Assembly: GCF_030068615.1 (NCBI RefSeq)
Contig: NZ_JASJOC010000011.1
Coordinates: forward strand, 36,722 to 100,721
From: Halostagnicola sp. A-GB9-2
GTDB lineage: Archaea; Halobacteriota; Halobacteria; Halobacteriales; Natrialbaceae
Direction: 5' to 3'
DNA length: 64,000 nt
The position numbers and the translations under genes were made by a program. Shown piece after piece: positions 42,290-50,347 of this stretch; within the stretch, counting starts at the first letter, position 1; each line of letters begins with the position of its first letter. The notes under the pieces are model-generated. The model was not told the DNA's origin and ran no database searches. It saw nothing but the letters and a program-made list of their open reading frames with translations.

Positions 42290-43607
42290 TCTGCGTGCCT
42301 CCCCGACTTTCGTCGAACGCTCCACCCTCCGCGAGCGCCGCGCGGAGGTTACTCCACGGCTTCGGTGCGTGCCACCCCCAACCGTGTTTTCGCACGGCGT
42401 CGCTGGTTCCAAACGCCTCCCGCGCCCGTTCGAACGTGTTGACGATCCGGTCGGCGGATTCGTCGGAGTCGGCGGCGATATCGGCCGCCGCAGGCTCGGG
42501 ATCTTCGACCGCGCTCGCCCAACCGTCGACGATCGCCGCCAACACCCCTTCGAGCATCGTCGGTCGGGTCTCGAGCGTCGATTCGTTCGCGATAACGACG
42601 GGTCCGTAGACGGGGAACTGGTCGGTCATCGTGAGAACCTCGACCGTCCGCGTCGACGACTCGACACGATGGGGATCCGGTCCCATTCCCGTCACGACGT
42701 CGACCGAACCCGATTCGAGCGCGTCACGCTCTTCCCCCTCGACGTCGACGACTTCGACGGCCTCGCGAATCCCCGCCTGCTCGAGGAGCAACCGACCGAG
42801 CAACCCCGTCTCCGTGCCGGTCGGCATTCCAACTCGTCGCCCGCGAAGACACTCGAGCGAGTCGAACGATCCGCCAAATTGCTCACGCGTCGTAAAAAGC
42901 ACGACCGTCGAGCGCTGGAAGAGGACGGCGATCGGGACGATCGGCCGCCCTCGTTCCCGTTCTCGAACGACCGTCGCCGCGCCCGCGATTCCGACGTCGC
43001 TCTCGCCCGATTCCACGCCGTCGATCACTCGTCGGGACCCGGTGTATTCTCGAAACGCGAACTCGACCGAAGAGCGGGAATCGTCGCTCGCCCGAGCGGC
43101 AAACAGCGGGAGGTGAAGTCCGTTTGGCTGCCAGTTGAGACCGATCGAAACCAGGTCCGGCCGGGCCAAGCGATCCGCTTCATCGTCCGAATCGTCACCG
43201 CCCGTCCCGTCGGCGGCTCGAGTCTCCGGCAACCGAGCTTCGACGCGCTTGCTTTGCTCGAGCAACCGCTTCGCGTGGTGTGCGTACAGCCGACGAGCTG
43301 TCTCGTCTCGAGTCGAGACCGCGCGCCACGCTTTGGGCGGGCGACCGGGATCGGTCGTTTGCACCGTGGTTTCTTCGATGATCGCCGCCGAGGTCAGTTC
43401 GGTGAGAGAGCGTTTGGCGGCGCTCTTGCTAACGTTCGTTCCGACGTGAACCGCCGTTTCCGTCGACGTGTCCGAAAACTCGTCGTCCTCGCGCCGACGC
43501 TGGAGGTAGGCGAGCACTCGGGCGGCGTCGTCGCCGAGACCGATCGCGAACACGTCGATCAGCTCCCGGTCGGCCTCCGTAAGCACGGGGAATTCTCGAA
43601 CGTCCAT
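42267..43607 (-). CDS. HTH-NMT1 fusion: probable one-component transcriptional regulator
   Basis: 446 aa from ATG 43607 (MDVREFPVLTEADRELIDVF); an ATG at 43622 is an alternative. Residues 1-110 form a wHTH of the kind used by GbsR/MarR-like archaeal regulators (DDAARVLAYLQRR, NVSKSAAKRSLTELTSAAII). After an acidic linker, residues about 165-440 are an NMT1-type binding domain: SIGLNWQPNGLHLPLFAARA, SDVGIAGAATVVRERERGRP, CLRGRRVGMPTGTETGLLG, PVYGPVVIANESTLETRP. It precedes the ABC ATPase remnant with a 22-bp overlap, so it probably sensed the substrate of that transporter. Confidence 0.85.
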   Translation of the reverse strand: MDVREFPVLTEADRELIDVFAIGLGDDAARVLAYLQRRREDDEFSDTSTETAVHVGTNVSKSAAKRSLTELTSAAIIEETTVQTTDPGRPPKAWRAVSTRDETARRLYAHHAKRLLEQSKRVEARLPETRAADGTGGDDSDDEADRLARPDLVSIGLNWQPNGLHLPLFAARASDDSRSSVEFAFREYTGSRRVIDGVESGESDVGIAGAATVVRERERGRPIVPIAVLFQRSTVVLFTTREQFGGSFDSLECLRGRRVGMPTGTETGLLGRLLLEQAGIREAVEVVDVEGEERDALESGSVDVVTGMGPDPHRVESSTRTVEVLTMTDQFPVYGPVVIANESTLETRPTMLEGVLAAIVDGWASAVEDPEPAAADIAADSDESADRIVNTFERAREAFGTSDAVRKHGWGWHAPKPWSNLRAALAEGGAFDESRGGTQNGVSNDD

Positions 43608-43659
43608 CAGCCGACGTACCACAGGGAGGGATAATTTTGTTGGTGGTGAGTAGAGTCGA

Positions 43660-44094
43660 TTATCGAGCGTCCGATTCGGCGGTCACACCGACGAGGCGCC
43701 GTCCGGAATCGGCCGACAACGCGTGCTGTGGGGGCCCGAATTCGAACGTTCGGTTCTCCTCGGCGGGCAGAGATGCTTCGGTAAAGAGAAAGGCCCGAAG
43801 CGATCGGGCGTACTCGTACTGGATAACGTGCGTTTCGTAGGCGCTATCTATCCGTCCGGGCCGCCAGTCGAGGTCGCTCTCGATTATCGTGAACCGCGCG
43901 TTCGGCGTGAATTGATAGGGAAACATCATTCCTCGCGCGTTCTCCACCTCAACCTGGGCGGTCTCGTCGGGGGAGGCGGACGCACCGACGGCGTGTGGTC
44001 CGCCGAGAAGGACGCCGGTGGTCGCGAGCAGTCCGTGTTTTATTAGCCGTCGCCGCGACGGTCCCGCGCTCGTGGAGGGGTTGTCGCTCGTCAT
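43660..44094 (-). CDS. Tat-exported protein of unknown function
   Basis: 144 aa from ATG 44094 (MTSDNPSTSAGPSRRRLIK). The Tat signal SRRRLIKHGLLATTGVLLGG is followed by a 100-residue mature part containing MFPYQFTPNARFTIIESDL, TYVIQ-like ETHVIQYEYARSLRAFLFTE and FEFGPPQHALS. No lipobox, no cysteines and no family that I recognise. Divergent from the Mn catalase gene. Confidence 0.65.
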   Translation of the reverse strand: MTSDNPSTSAGPSRRRLIKHGLLATTGVLLGGPHAVGASASPDETAQVEVENARGMMFPYQFTPNARFTIIESDLDWRPGRIDSAYETHVIQYEYARSLRAFLFTEASLPAEENRTFEFGPPQHALSADSGRRLVGVTAESDAR

Positions 44095-44230
44095 CTGAAA
44101 TCAGTCTCTCAACCGGACCACTCGATCCGCAAAAAAGCTTCGTGAGGCCTGAAAGAGACCTTCTCCAAGGCGATCCCTTCCCGAACACCGGTATCTCTCT
44201 GCAGAGTATATTTCCAACTACTGCAAGTGG

Positions 44231-44239
44231 AATATTTAT
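44231..44239 (+). promoter_or_regulatory. TATA element of the manganese catalase gene
   Basis: AATATTTAT lies 30-38 bp before the ATG at 44269, fitting a near-leaderless transcript. The surrounding 60 bp are AT-rich compared with the genes on either side. Confidence 0.55.
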
Positions 44240-44268
44240 CCGTCGAATCAGTGTCAGGAGCGTGAAGT

Positions 44269-45081
44269 ATGTTCTTCCAAGAACCAGAACTCCAGTACGA
44301 GGTTACGGTCGAAGAGCCGGATCCGCACTTCGCGAAACTTCTCCAGCAGGCCATCGGCGGCGCTGAAGGCGAAATTCGCGTCGCGATGCAGTACATGTTT
44401 CAGGCGTGGGCGCTCCCGCGCGAGTACAGCGAGTTTCGAAACCTGTTGATGGAAACCGCAGCGGAAGAGTTGGGTCACATCGAAATGCTCGCGACCGCGG
44501 TGACGGAAAATCTCCGGGGTGCGCCCGACGAACTCCGCGATGAGGCGAAGCAGACCTCGGCCGTCAACGCGGCGATGACGGGTCAGAATCCGCGGCACTT
44601 CCTTTCGGCCGGACTCTCGGCGATGCCCGTCGACAGCAACGGCGTTCCGTTCAACGGCGGTTACGTCGTCGCCTCGGGGAACCTCGCGGCGGACCTCTAC
44701 GCGAACGTCATGGCCGAATCGACCGGTCGTCTGCTCGCGACGCGGCTGTACGAGATGACCGACGATCCCGGGATGGAGGACATGCTCTCGTATCTCATCG
44801 CTCGAGACACCATGCACCAGAACCAGTGGATCGAGGCGATCGAGGCGCTCGACGATCCGATACCGATTCCCGCGAGTTTTCCCCAGAAAGAAGAAAATCA
44901 GGACGTCAACTACGCGTTCATGTCGACGCGCAGGGATCCACAAGAGGATCCGAACCTGCCGTGGACGGAGGGCTCCTCACCGGACAGCAAGGGCGAATTC
45001 TCCTATCTCGCCGAACAACCGGGCGACGGCGAGGTGGCCGCCCCCGAACCGGATCCGCGAACCTACAACGACCCGAAGTAA
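44269..45081 (+). CDS. manganese (non-heme) catalase
   Basis: 270 aa. Ferritin-like core with the dimanganese ligands: LLQQAIGGAEGEIRVAMQYM (first Glu), METAAEELGHIEMLATAV (Glu and His), LAADLYANVMAESTGRLLA (Glu) and LIARDTMHQNQWIEAIEAL (His). The C-terminal tail FPQKEENQDVNYAFMSTRRD and EFSYLAEQPGDG is typical of the family. It decomposes hydrogen peroxide without heme. With the ferritin and two DUF892 genes it forms part of the window's oxidative-stress theme. Confidence 0.95.
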   Translation: MFFQEPELQYEVTVEEPDPHFAKLLQQAIGGAEGEIRVAMQYMFQAWALPREYSEFRNLLMETAAEELGHIEMLATAVTENLRGAPDELRDEAKQTSAVNAAMTGQNPRHFLSAGLSAMPVDSNGVPFNGGYVVASGNLAADLYANVMAESTGRLLATRLYEMTDDPGMEDMLSYLIARDTMHQNQWIEAIEALDDPIPIPASFPQKEENQDVNYAFMSTRRDPQEDPNLPWTEGSSPDSKGEFSYLAEQPGDGEVAAPEPDPRTYNDPK

Positions 45082-45154
45082 CGGATCTACGACCCGAAGT
45101 AAGAGGTCTGAACAACCTCGATTCGCAGGGATCGAGTCGGCGACTCACACCGAC

Positions 45155-46039
45155 TTACATCAGATCGCCCGTCCCGCGTCCGGACGGGTTCGTCTCGAGC
45201 GAGGGAATTTCTCCCGTCTCCGCGAGGCTTTTGAACCGATTGAGCGTTTTCTCCGCGAGCGTGCCGGGAACGATATCGATTCCGTTCATCACCGCGTTTC
45301 CGAACGGGCCGCCGGGTGGATGGAACTCCAACTGGAGGGTTACTTCCGTTCCTCGATCGGCGGGTGCCTGCTGAAACTCGACCGATCCGTCGCTCGAGAG
45401 ACGTTCCCCCTCGAGTGTTTCCCAGCGAATGTACTCCCCGGGCTCTTCGTCGACGAGTTCGGTCTCCCAGGCCACGGCCTGCTCGAGTGGTCCGGGGATC
45501 GTCCACCGCCAGCGCCCCTCGTCTGCGTCGACGGTCTCGATCTTCCCGCCGGGGCCGACAATCTGTTCGAGCGTGTCCGGCTCGGACCAGAGTTCGTAAA
45601 GCTCCTCGGGCGACGCCCCGATGGTAATCGACCGCTCTATTCGGGGCGTATTCGTGTCGATCTCGGAACGAATACGGTCGACGATCGCACTCGTATCGAC
45701 GCTAGAGCGGGGGAGCATTTCGGAACTGATGCCCGGTTGGGAGTCCGCTTGGGCTTCTGAATCGGTGCCGGACCCTGCGTCGTGACCGATTTCCATATCC
45801 GTCTCGGCATCGGCATCGTATTTTGGCTCGGGCCGGTCCCGGCCCGTGACTCCACGGTAGACGAGCCATCCGCCGGCGATCGCGGCTATCGACCCGGTCA
45901 CTGAGCGGTTTTTGAGTCCGAACAGGACGAGCCCGCCACCGATCGCCGCGGAGGCGATTCGCCTCCATTGTGGGGGTTCGGTAGCGGCGCCGATCATCGC
46001 ACCATCTTCACCGGTTTCGAAGGCGGCTTTCAGTGACAT
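45155..46039 (-). CDS. SRPBCC-domain protein with N-terminal membrane anchor
   Basis: 294 aa from ATG 46039 (MSLKAAFETGEDGAMIGAA). Two short membrane segments near the start (IASAAIGGGLVLFGLKN, GSIAAIAGGWLVYRGVTG) resemble DUF2892. An acidic linker leads to a C-terminal SRPBCC (polyketide-cyclase-like) domain: IERSITIGASPEELYELWSE, GRWRWTIPGPLEQAVAWETE and VTLQLEFHPPGGPFGNAVMN. Such COG5637-type proteins may bind hydrophobic ligands at the membrane. The reading frame stays open upstream into a DUF2267 remnant, with no stop between. Confidence 0.85.
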   Translation of the reverse strand: MSLKAAFETGEDGAMIGAATEPPQWRRIASAAIGGGLVLFGLKNRSVTGSIAAIAGGWLVYRGVTGRDRPEPKYDADAETDMEIGHDAGSGTDSEAQADSQPGISSEMLPRSSVDTSAIVDRIRSEIDTNTPRIERSITIGASPEELYELWSEPDTLEQIVGPGGKIETVDADEGRWRWTIPGPLEQAVAWETELVDEEPGEYIRWETLEGERLSSDGSVEFQQAPADRGTEVTLQLEFHPPGGPFGNAVMNGIDIVPGTLAEKTLNRFKSLAETGEIPSLETNPSGRGTGDLM

Positions 46040-46099
46040 AGCAATAACGAGCCTCGGTCTGGTATCGCGCCAACGTGGCTCTTGGTTGTTTGGGGTGCA

Positions 46100-46428
46100 A
46101 CTGCAGTGTGTGGCGAAAAACTCCGTGTTGTGTTTCTCGAGACGCGTCGATATGCGTTCGCTCATCCTCTCGGCGAGGGTGCTTCCGACGGCCCGGGTGT
46201 GAATCTCAGCAACGTCTCTGGGGACGCTCTCGCGTTGGGAGGCCCGCTGGACGAATTCGTCGAACGAGTAGTCCGCGGTGGGTTCTTTCTCCGAGTCGGT
46301 GATCGCCTTCTCGGACGCATCCGATCGCCGAACGTGTACAACGTCGCGGTCGTTACGGCTCGCGCCTCGTCTGTCGATTCGAACGGTCCATTTTGGCGAA
46401 CGGTCTCGAGGACTTCCTCGTCGTTCAT
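46100..46428 (-). pseudogene. frameshifted DUF2267-type gene
   Basis: ATG 46428 starts MNDEEVLETVRQNGPFESTD, then EARAVTTATLYTFGDRM. Near 46310 the frame changes; the continuing part SFDEFVQRASQRESVPRDVA, EIHTRAVGSTLAERMSE lies in another frame. Joined, they match a DUF2267 protein. The second frame has no stop before the SRPBCC start at 46039, so a reader could mistake the two for one long gene. DUF2267 and SRPBCC genes commonly neighbour each other. Confidence 0.7.
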
Positions 46429-46625
46429 GGTGTTCGAAAGCAGTGACGCTCTGGGTGTGTGCCGAGACGCTTCGTTTGAATCTAGTCCAGCAGCGTACTA
46501 CAGGCAGCTCGGGCACGGAAACTCCCCCAAACGATATAGCTAATACGGGTTTACGAGATCTCCCCTGAAGGGACAAGCCGTTCTATTATCCACCCGTTCT
46601 TGCTCATCACTGAGGAGTGAGTACG

Positions 46626-46835
46626 ATGTCCGGGAAACAAACGTGGGTCATTCCGGAGGGACACATCCCCGAAAAGAGCACAGACCCGAACCCGAGCCGA
46701 TCAGCCACGAAACAGTCTACATCCTGAACACCGGCGAAGCGGATGCGACGGCCGAGATCACGGTATTTCACCGATCGCGAACCGGCCGGTCCGTACGAGG
46801 AGATGGTTCCGGCGGAACGAACTGGTCGGGGAGCG
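46626..46835 (+). pseudogene. decayed sensory-rhodopsin-transducer-like (ASRT family) gene
   Basis: Three frames contain consecutive pieces: MSGKQTWVIPEGHIPEKST, PEPISHETVYILNTGEADAT with AEITVFHRS, and DREPAGPYEEMVPAERT. Together they follow the order of ASRT/PF07100 proteins (W-V-I-..-G-x-I-P, SHE, LNTG, EITVF, GPY, PARRT). At least two frameshifts and loss of the second half make it non-functional. Confidence 0.7.
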
Positions 46836-46858
46836 TCTCGGCCGAGCCGGACTGAATC

Positions 46859-47145
46859 GTCGCACCCGAAACCGAATCTGAGCTTCAGACGATCGTCCGT
46901 CGCTGTCGGGAGGAAAACAAGAACGTCTGCGTCGCCGGACGGGGCCACTCGTGGACGCCGGTCGTCCGGACGGACGATGTCATCGCCTCGCTCGAGAAGA
47001 TGACAGGGATCGTTAGCCACGACGCGGATGCCAAAGAAGCGACGATACGGGGCGGTACGACCCTGGAGGACGCCGGTGTCGGCCTTCAGGAACGGAACCT
47101 CGAGATGCCGAACCTGGGCGACGTGACGATGCACATCGTAACGCC
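46859..47145 (+). pseudogene. N-terminal fragment of a FAD-linked sugar-lactone oxidase
   Basis: An open stretch without a start codon reads VAPETESELQTIVRRCREEN, VCVAGRGHSWTPVVRTDDVI, IVSHDADAKEATIRGGTTLE and LEMPNLGDVTMHIV. AGRGHSWTP and MPNLGD are FAD-binding landmarks of the gulonolactone/arabinonolactone oxidase family. It breaks off at the DUF892 gene end, with about 300 residues missing. Confidence 0.75.
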
Positions 47146-47640
47146 TCACTGCGACGGAATCGATTCCATGTCGTAGCTCTCGGTCAGTTCTTTCAGTTTC
47201 TCGAGGGCGTCTTGCTCCTCGCGGAGGTTATCCTCGAGCATGTCCGCGGCGTCGTCAAGCCCGAGTTGACCGGCCAACGGAATGAGGTTCCCGTAAGCGG
47301 CGATTTCGTAGTGCTCCGTCTTCTCGGCTGCGGCCATGTTGTGGTAATCGAGGACGTTCTGGTCGGGATCCGTTTCGAGGAACCCTTCGTACTCCGAGAT
47401 CAGTCCCTCGATCCCCTCGCATTCTTCTTTCTCCGGCGGCGCCCCGAACTCCTCGAAGACCTGCTCGAGACGATCGATCTGGTCTTCGGTCTCCTGACGG
47501 TGCTCGGCGAACGCCTGTGCGATTTCGTCGTCTTCCGTGTGTTCTTCGAGGTCCTCGAGTGCGTCGAGTAGCTCGTGCTCTGCGTGGTAGATGTCCTCGA
47601 GGCCGTGCTCGAAGAGGTCCTGAATCGTTTCCGTGCTCAT
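47146..47640 (-). CDS. DUF892 (YciE/YciF-type) ferritin-like protein, copy 2
   Basis: 164 aa from ATG 47640 (MSTETIQDLFEHGLEDIYH). Same four-helix pattern as the copy at 23675: YHAEHELLDALEDLEEHTED, FAEHRQETEDQIDRLEQVF, KTEHYEIAAYGNLIPLAGQL and LREEQDALEKLKELTESYD. Glu/His pairs suggest a diiron or similar site. It lies between pseudogene remnants and the MmgE/PrpD gene. Confidence 0.9.
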   Translation of the reverse strand: MSTETIQDLFEHGLEDIYHAEHELLDALEDLEEHTEDDEIAQAFAEHRQETEDQIDRLEQVFEEFGAPPEKEECEGIEGLISEYEGFLETDPDQNVLDYHNMAAAEKTEHYEIAAYGNLIPLAGQLGLDDAADMLEDNLREEQDALEKLKELTESYDMESIPSQ

Positions 47641-47859
47641 GGGACTTCGTGTCGGTCGTCACCGACCGGGCCGAAATGGTCCCAGCCTGCGACGGCAGGG
47701 GTCGTAGCCGGGCGGTCGACTCGCGAAGCGGCGCCGACTCGCTATCGGATCTCGAGGATATTCGCCTCTCGCTGGTTCACGTCCACCGTCCGAATCGTCT
47801 TCGATCGGTTGCACCGACTACGCCAAAACGTTTGGCGCTACCGGTGGAAGCGGATTCCT

Positions 47860-49206
47860 ATGACGACGCTCGAGATCGCGGAATTCGTCCAGGAGACCGA
47901 ATACGACGACCTCTCGGCGGAAACGCGGGATGCGCTGAAACGTCGCGTCCTCGATTCGGTCGGTATCGCCGTCGCCGCCGAGGCCGCCAACCCCACGCAG
48001 GTGGTGTTTCGAACCGTCCGGGAACTCGAGGCGGGCGGCGAGTGCACGCTCTGGGGTCGCGACGCCAGCGCCTCGCCGGTACAGGCGGCGATGCACAACA
48101 CGGCGCTGGTTCGCTATCTCGATTATATGGATTCGTTTCTGGCGCCGAGGGAGACCCCGCACCCGAGCGACAACCTGGGAGCCGTCATCGCCGCCGGGGA
48201 GTACGCCGATCGATCGGGCGAGGCGTTGCTCTCCGCGCTTGCGATCGCCTACGAGATTCAGGCCGAACTCGCGTGGAAGGCCCCCGTTCGAGACCGGGGA
48301 TTCGACCACGTCACCCACACCGTCGTTTCGGCGGCGGCCGGCGCAGCGAAACTCCTCGACCTCGATCTCGAGGAGACCCGCGACGCAATCGGTATCGCGG
48401 GGACCGGCCACAACGCCCTGCGGGTGACTCGAACGGGCGGCATCAACGAGTGGAAAGGAATAGCGTCGGCGAACGCGGCGCGAAACGCGGTTTACGCCGC
48501 GGTGCTCGCGAAAAACGGGATGGACGGACCTCGAAACCTCTTCGAGGGTCAGAAGGGGTGGAAGGACGTGATATCGGGACCGTTCGACCTCGAGCTGACG
48601 CCGGGCGAACGCGTTCACGACGCGATGAGCAAACGTTACGTCGCGGAGACGTACGCCCAGTCCGCCGTCGAAGGGGTAATCGAACTGGCCGAGCGCGAGG
48701 ATCTCGACCCGGACGACGTCGCGGGGATCAAACTCGAGACCTTCGGCGGCGCGAAGCTCATCATCGGCGGCGGCGAAGGGAACCGGTACGAGGTCGAAAA
48801 TAGGGCACAGGCGGACCACTCGCTCCCGTACATGCTCGCGGCGGCGCTGATCGATCGCGAACTGTCGCTCGAGCAGTACGAACCGGAGCGCATCCGGCGC
48901 GACGACGTCCAGCAGCTGCTGCGCATCGTTGACGTGAGCGAGGACCGGGACCTCACCGACCGGTTCGAAGACGGCGAAATGCCGGCGGTGATCGATGTCG
49001 CGATGGACGACGGAACCACGTATCGGGTCGAAAAGGAGGCGTTCCGGGGTCATCCGCTCGATCCCCTCGGTTGGGACGATCTGGAGGAGAAGTTCGACGC
49101 GATTACGGACGGGAACCTCACGGACGAGCGCCGCGACGACCTCGTCGAGACGATCGAAACGCTCGAATCTCGCGACGTCTCGGAGCTGACGGCCCTGCTT
49201 GCGTGA
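47860..49206 (+). CDS. MmgE/PrpD family dehydratase-like protein
   Basis: 448 aa from ATG 47860 (MTTLEIAEFVQETEYDDLS). Family landmarks: RRVLDSVGIAVAAEAANPTQ, AAMHNTALVRYLDYMDSFLA, HPSDNLGAVIAAGEYADRSG, GTGHNALRVTRTGGINEWKG and DHSLPYMLAAALIDRELS. Members include 2-methylcitrate dehydratase, cis-aconitate decarboxylase and iminodisuccinate epimerase, so the reaction is not settled. The next gene, 146 bp downstream on the same strand, is phosphosulfolactate-synthase-like. Confidence 0.9.
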   Translation: MTTLEIAEFVQETEYDDLSAETRDALKRRVLDSVGIAVAAEAANPTQVVFRTVRELEAGGECTLWGRDASASPVQAAMHNTALVRYLDYMDSFLAPRETPHPSDNLGAVIAAGEYADRSGEALLSALAIAYEIQAELAWKAPVRDRGFDHVTHTVVSAAAGAAKLLDLDLEETRDAIGIAGTGHNALRVTRTGGINEWKGIASANAARNAVYAAVLAKNGMDGPRNLFEGQKGWKDVISGPFDLELTPGERVHDAMSKRYVAETYAQSAVEGVIELAEREDLDPDDVAGIKLETFGGAKLIIGGGEGNRYEVENRAQADHSLPYMLAAALIDRELSLEQYEPERIRRDDVQQLLRIVDVSEDRDLTDRFEDGEMPAVIDVAMDDGTTYRVEKEAFRGHPLDPLGWDDLEEKFDAITDGNLTDERRDDLVETIETLESRDVSELTALLA

Positions 49207-49352
49207 CCTGCCGAACCGGTTGCACGAGCTGAGCACCTTGCCGTAGGACCCGTTCTCGGTCGTCCACCGCAGGATCGATCCGCTGGTCGGCCATACTCGA
49301 ACGAATCCGAGGGCGTGTTAGCATTTTGGCCCTGCTCGTGGAGACCGGTCGT

Positions 49353-50177
49353 ATGTCCGATCGCGCATTCGACTTCCTGCACGTCAACGAACGCGAGGAA
49401 AAGCCCCGCAAGAGCGGTATCACCGAAATCCGCGGGCCGTACTACGATCCGATGGGATCGCGCGAACTACGGGACATTCTCGAGACCATGGGAGAGTACG
49501 TTGACATCTACAAGTTCTCCGGCGGTTCGTTCGCGCTGATGCCCGAAACGGCCGTGACGGAGCTGATCGAAGTCTGTCACGAACACGACGTGTTGGTTTC
49601 GACGGGTGGGTTCGTCGAGCACGTCCTGATCCGAGATTACGATCAGGTCGAGCGGTACGTCGAGGAGGCGGGAGACCTCGGGTTCGACGTCGTTGAGGTA
49701 TCGAGCGGTTTCCTCGCGATCGACGTCGAGGACATGGTCGCGCTGACCGAACTCGTCCAGGATCACGGGATGAAGGCCAAACCTGAAATAAACGTGCAGT
49801 TCGGAGCCGGCGGCGCCTCGAGCGTCGAAGAACTCGAGTCCGAGTCGGCGATCGATCCGACGAGCGCGATCGAGGAGGGCGAACGCCACCTCGAGGCCGG
49901 AGCGTACAAGGTCATGGTCGAATCCGAGGGGATCACCGAGCGGGTCCGCGAGTGGCGGACCGATGTCGCGTTCGAAATCGCGGACGGGCTCGGGGTCGAA
50001 AACTGCGTCTTCGAAGCGGCCGACCCCGAGGTATTCGAGTGGTACCTAAAGCAGTTCGGCCCGAAGGTGAACCTCTTCGTCGACAACTCCCAGATCGTCG
50101 AACTCGAGTGCATGCGATCGGGGCTCTGGGGAAAAAAGTCGACGTGGGGTCGGATCGCGAGTTACGATCGAGACTGA
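49353..50177 (+). CDS. comA: phosphosulfolactate synthase family protein (ComA-like)
   Basis: 274 aa from ATG 49353 (MSDRAFDFLHVNEREEKPR). TIM-barrel landmarks of ComA: KPRKSGITEIRGPYYDPMG, YVDIYKFSGGSFALMPETAV, VSTGGFVEHVLIRDYDQVE, DVVEVSSGFLAIDVEDMVAL, KPEINVQFGAGG, EGERHLEAGAYKVMVESEGI and FVDNSQIVELECMRSGLWGK. ComA adds sulfite to phosphoenolpyruvate in methanogen coenzyme M synthesis; haloarchaea make no coenzyme M, so here a related sulfonate reaction is likely. Neighbouring PrpD-like gene may act in the same pathway. Confidence 0.88.
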   Translation: MSDRAFDFLHVNEREEKPRKSGITEIRGPYYDPMGSRELRDILETMGEYVDIYKFSGGSFALMPETAVTELIEVCHEHDVLVSTGGFVEHVLIRDYDQVERYVEEAGDLGFDVVEVSSGFLAIDVEDMVALTELVQDHGMKAKPEINVQFGAGGASSVEELESESAIDPTSAIEEGERHLEAGAYKVMVESEGITERVREWRTDVAFEIADGLGVENCVFEAADPEVFEWYLKQFGPKVNLFVDNSQIVELECMRSGLWGKKSTWGRIASYDRD

Positions 50178-50347
50178 TCGTCCCGAGCGCTCTCCGTGGC
50201 ACCGTTCGAACGATACGACTCGTGCTTCGCAGTCCTCGCGCACGGTGATCCGCCGCGAACACTGTGCATATCCACCTTTGTTCTCCCTCGGTGAATCTCG
50301 TCGAAAACGACATGATGAGGATCGATGTGTTGATCCAATGATGGCAA

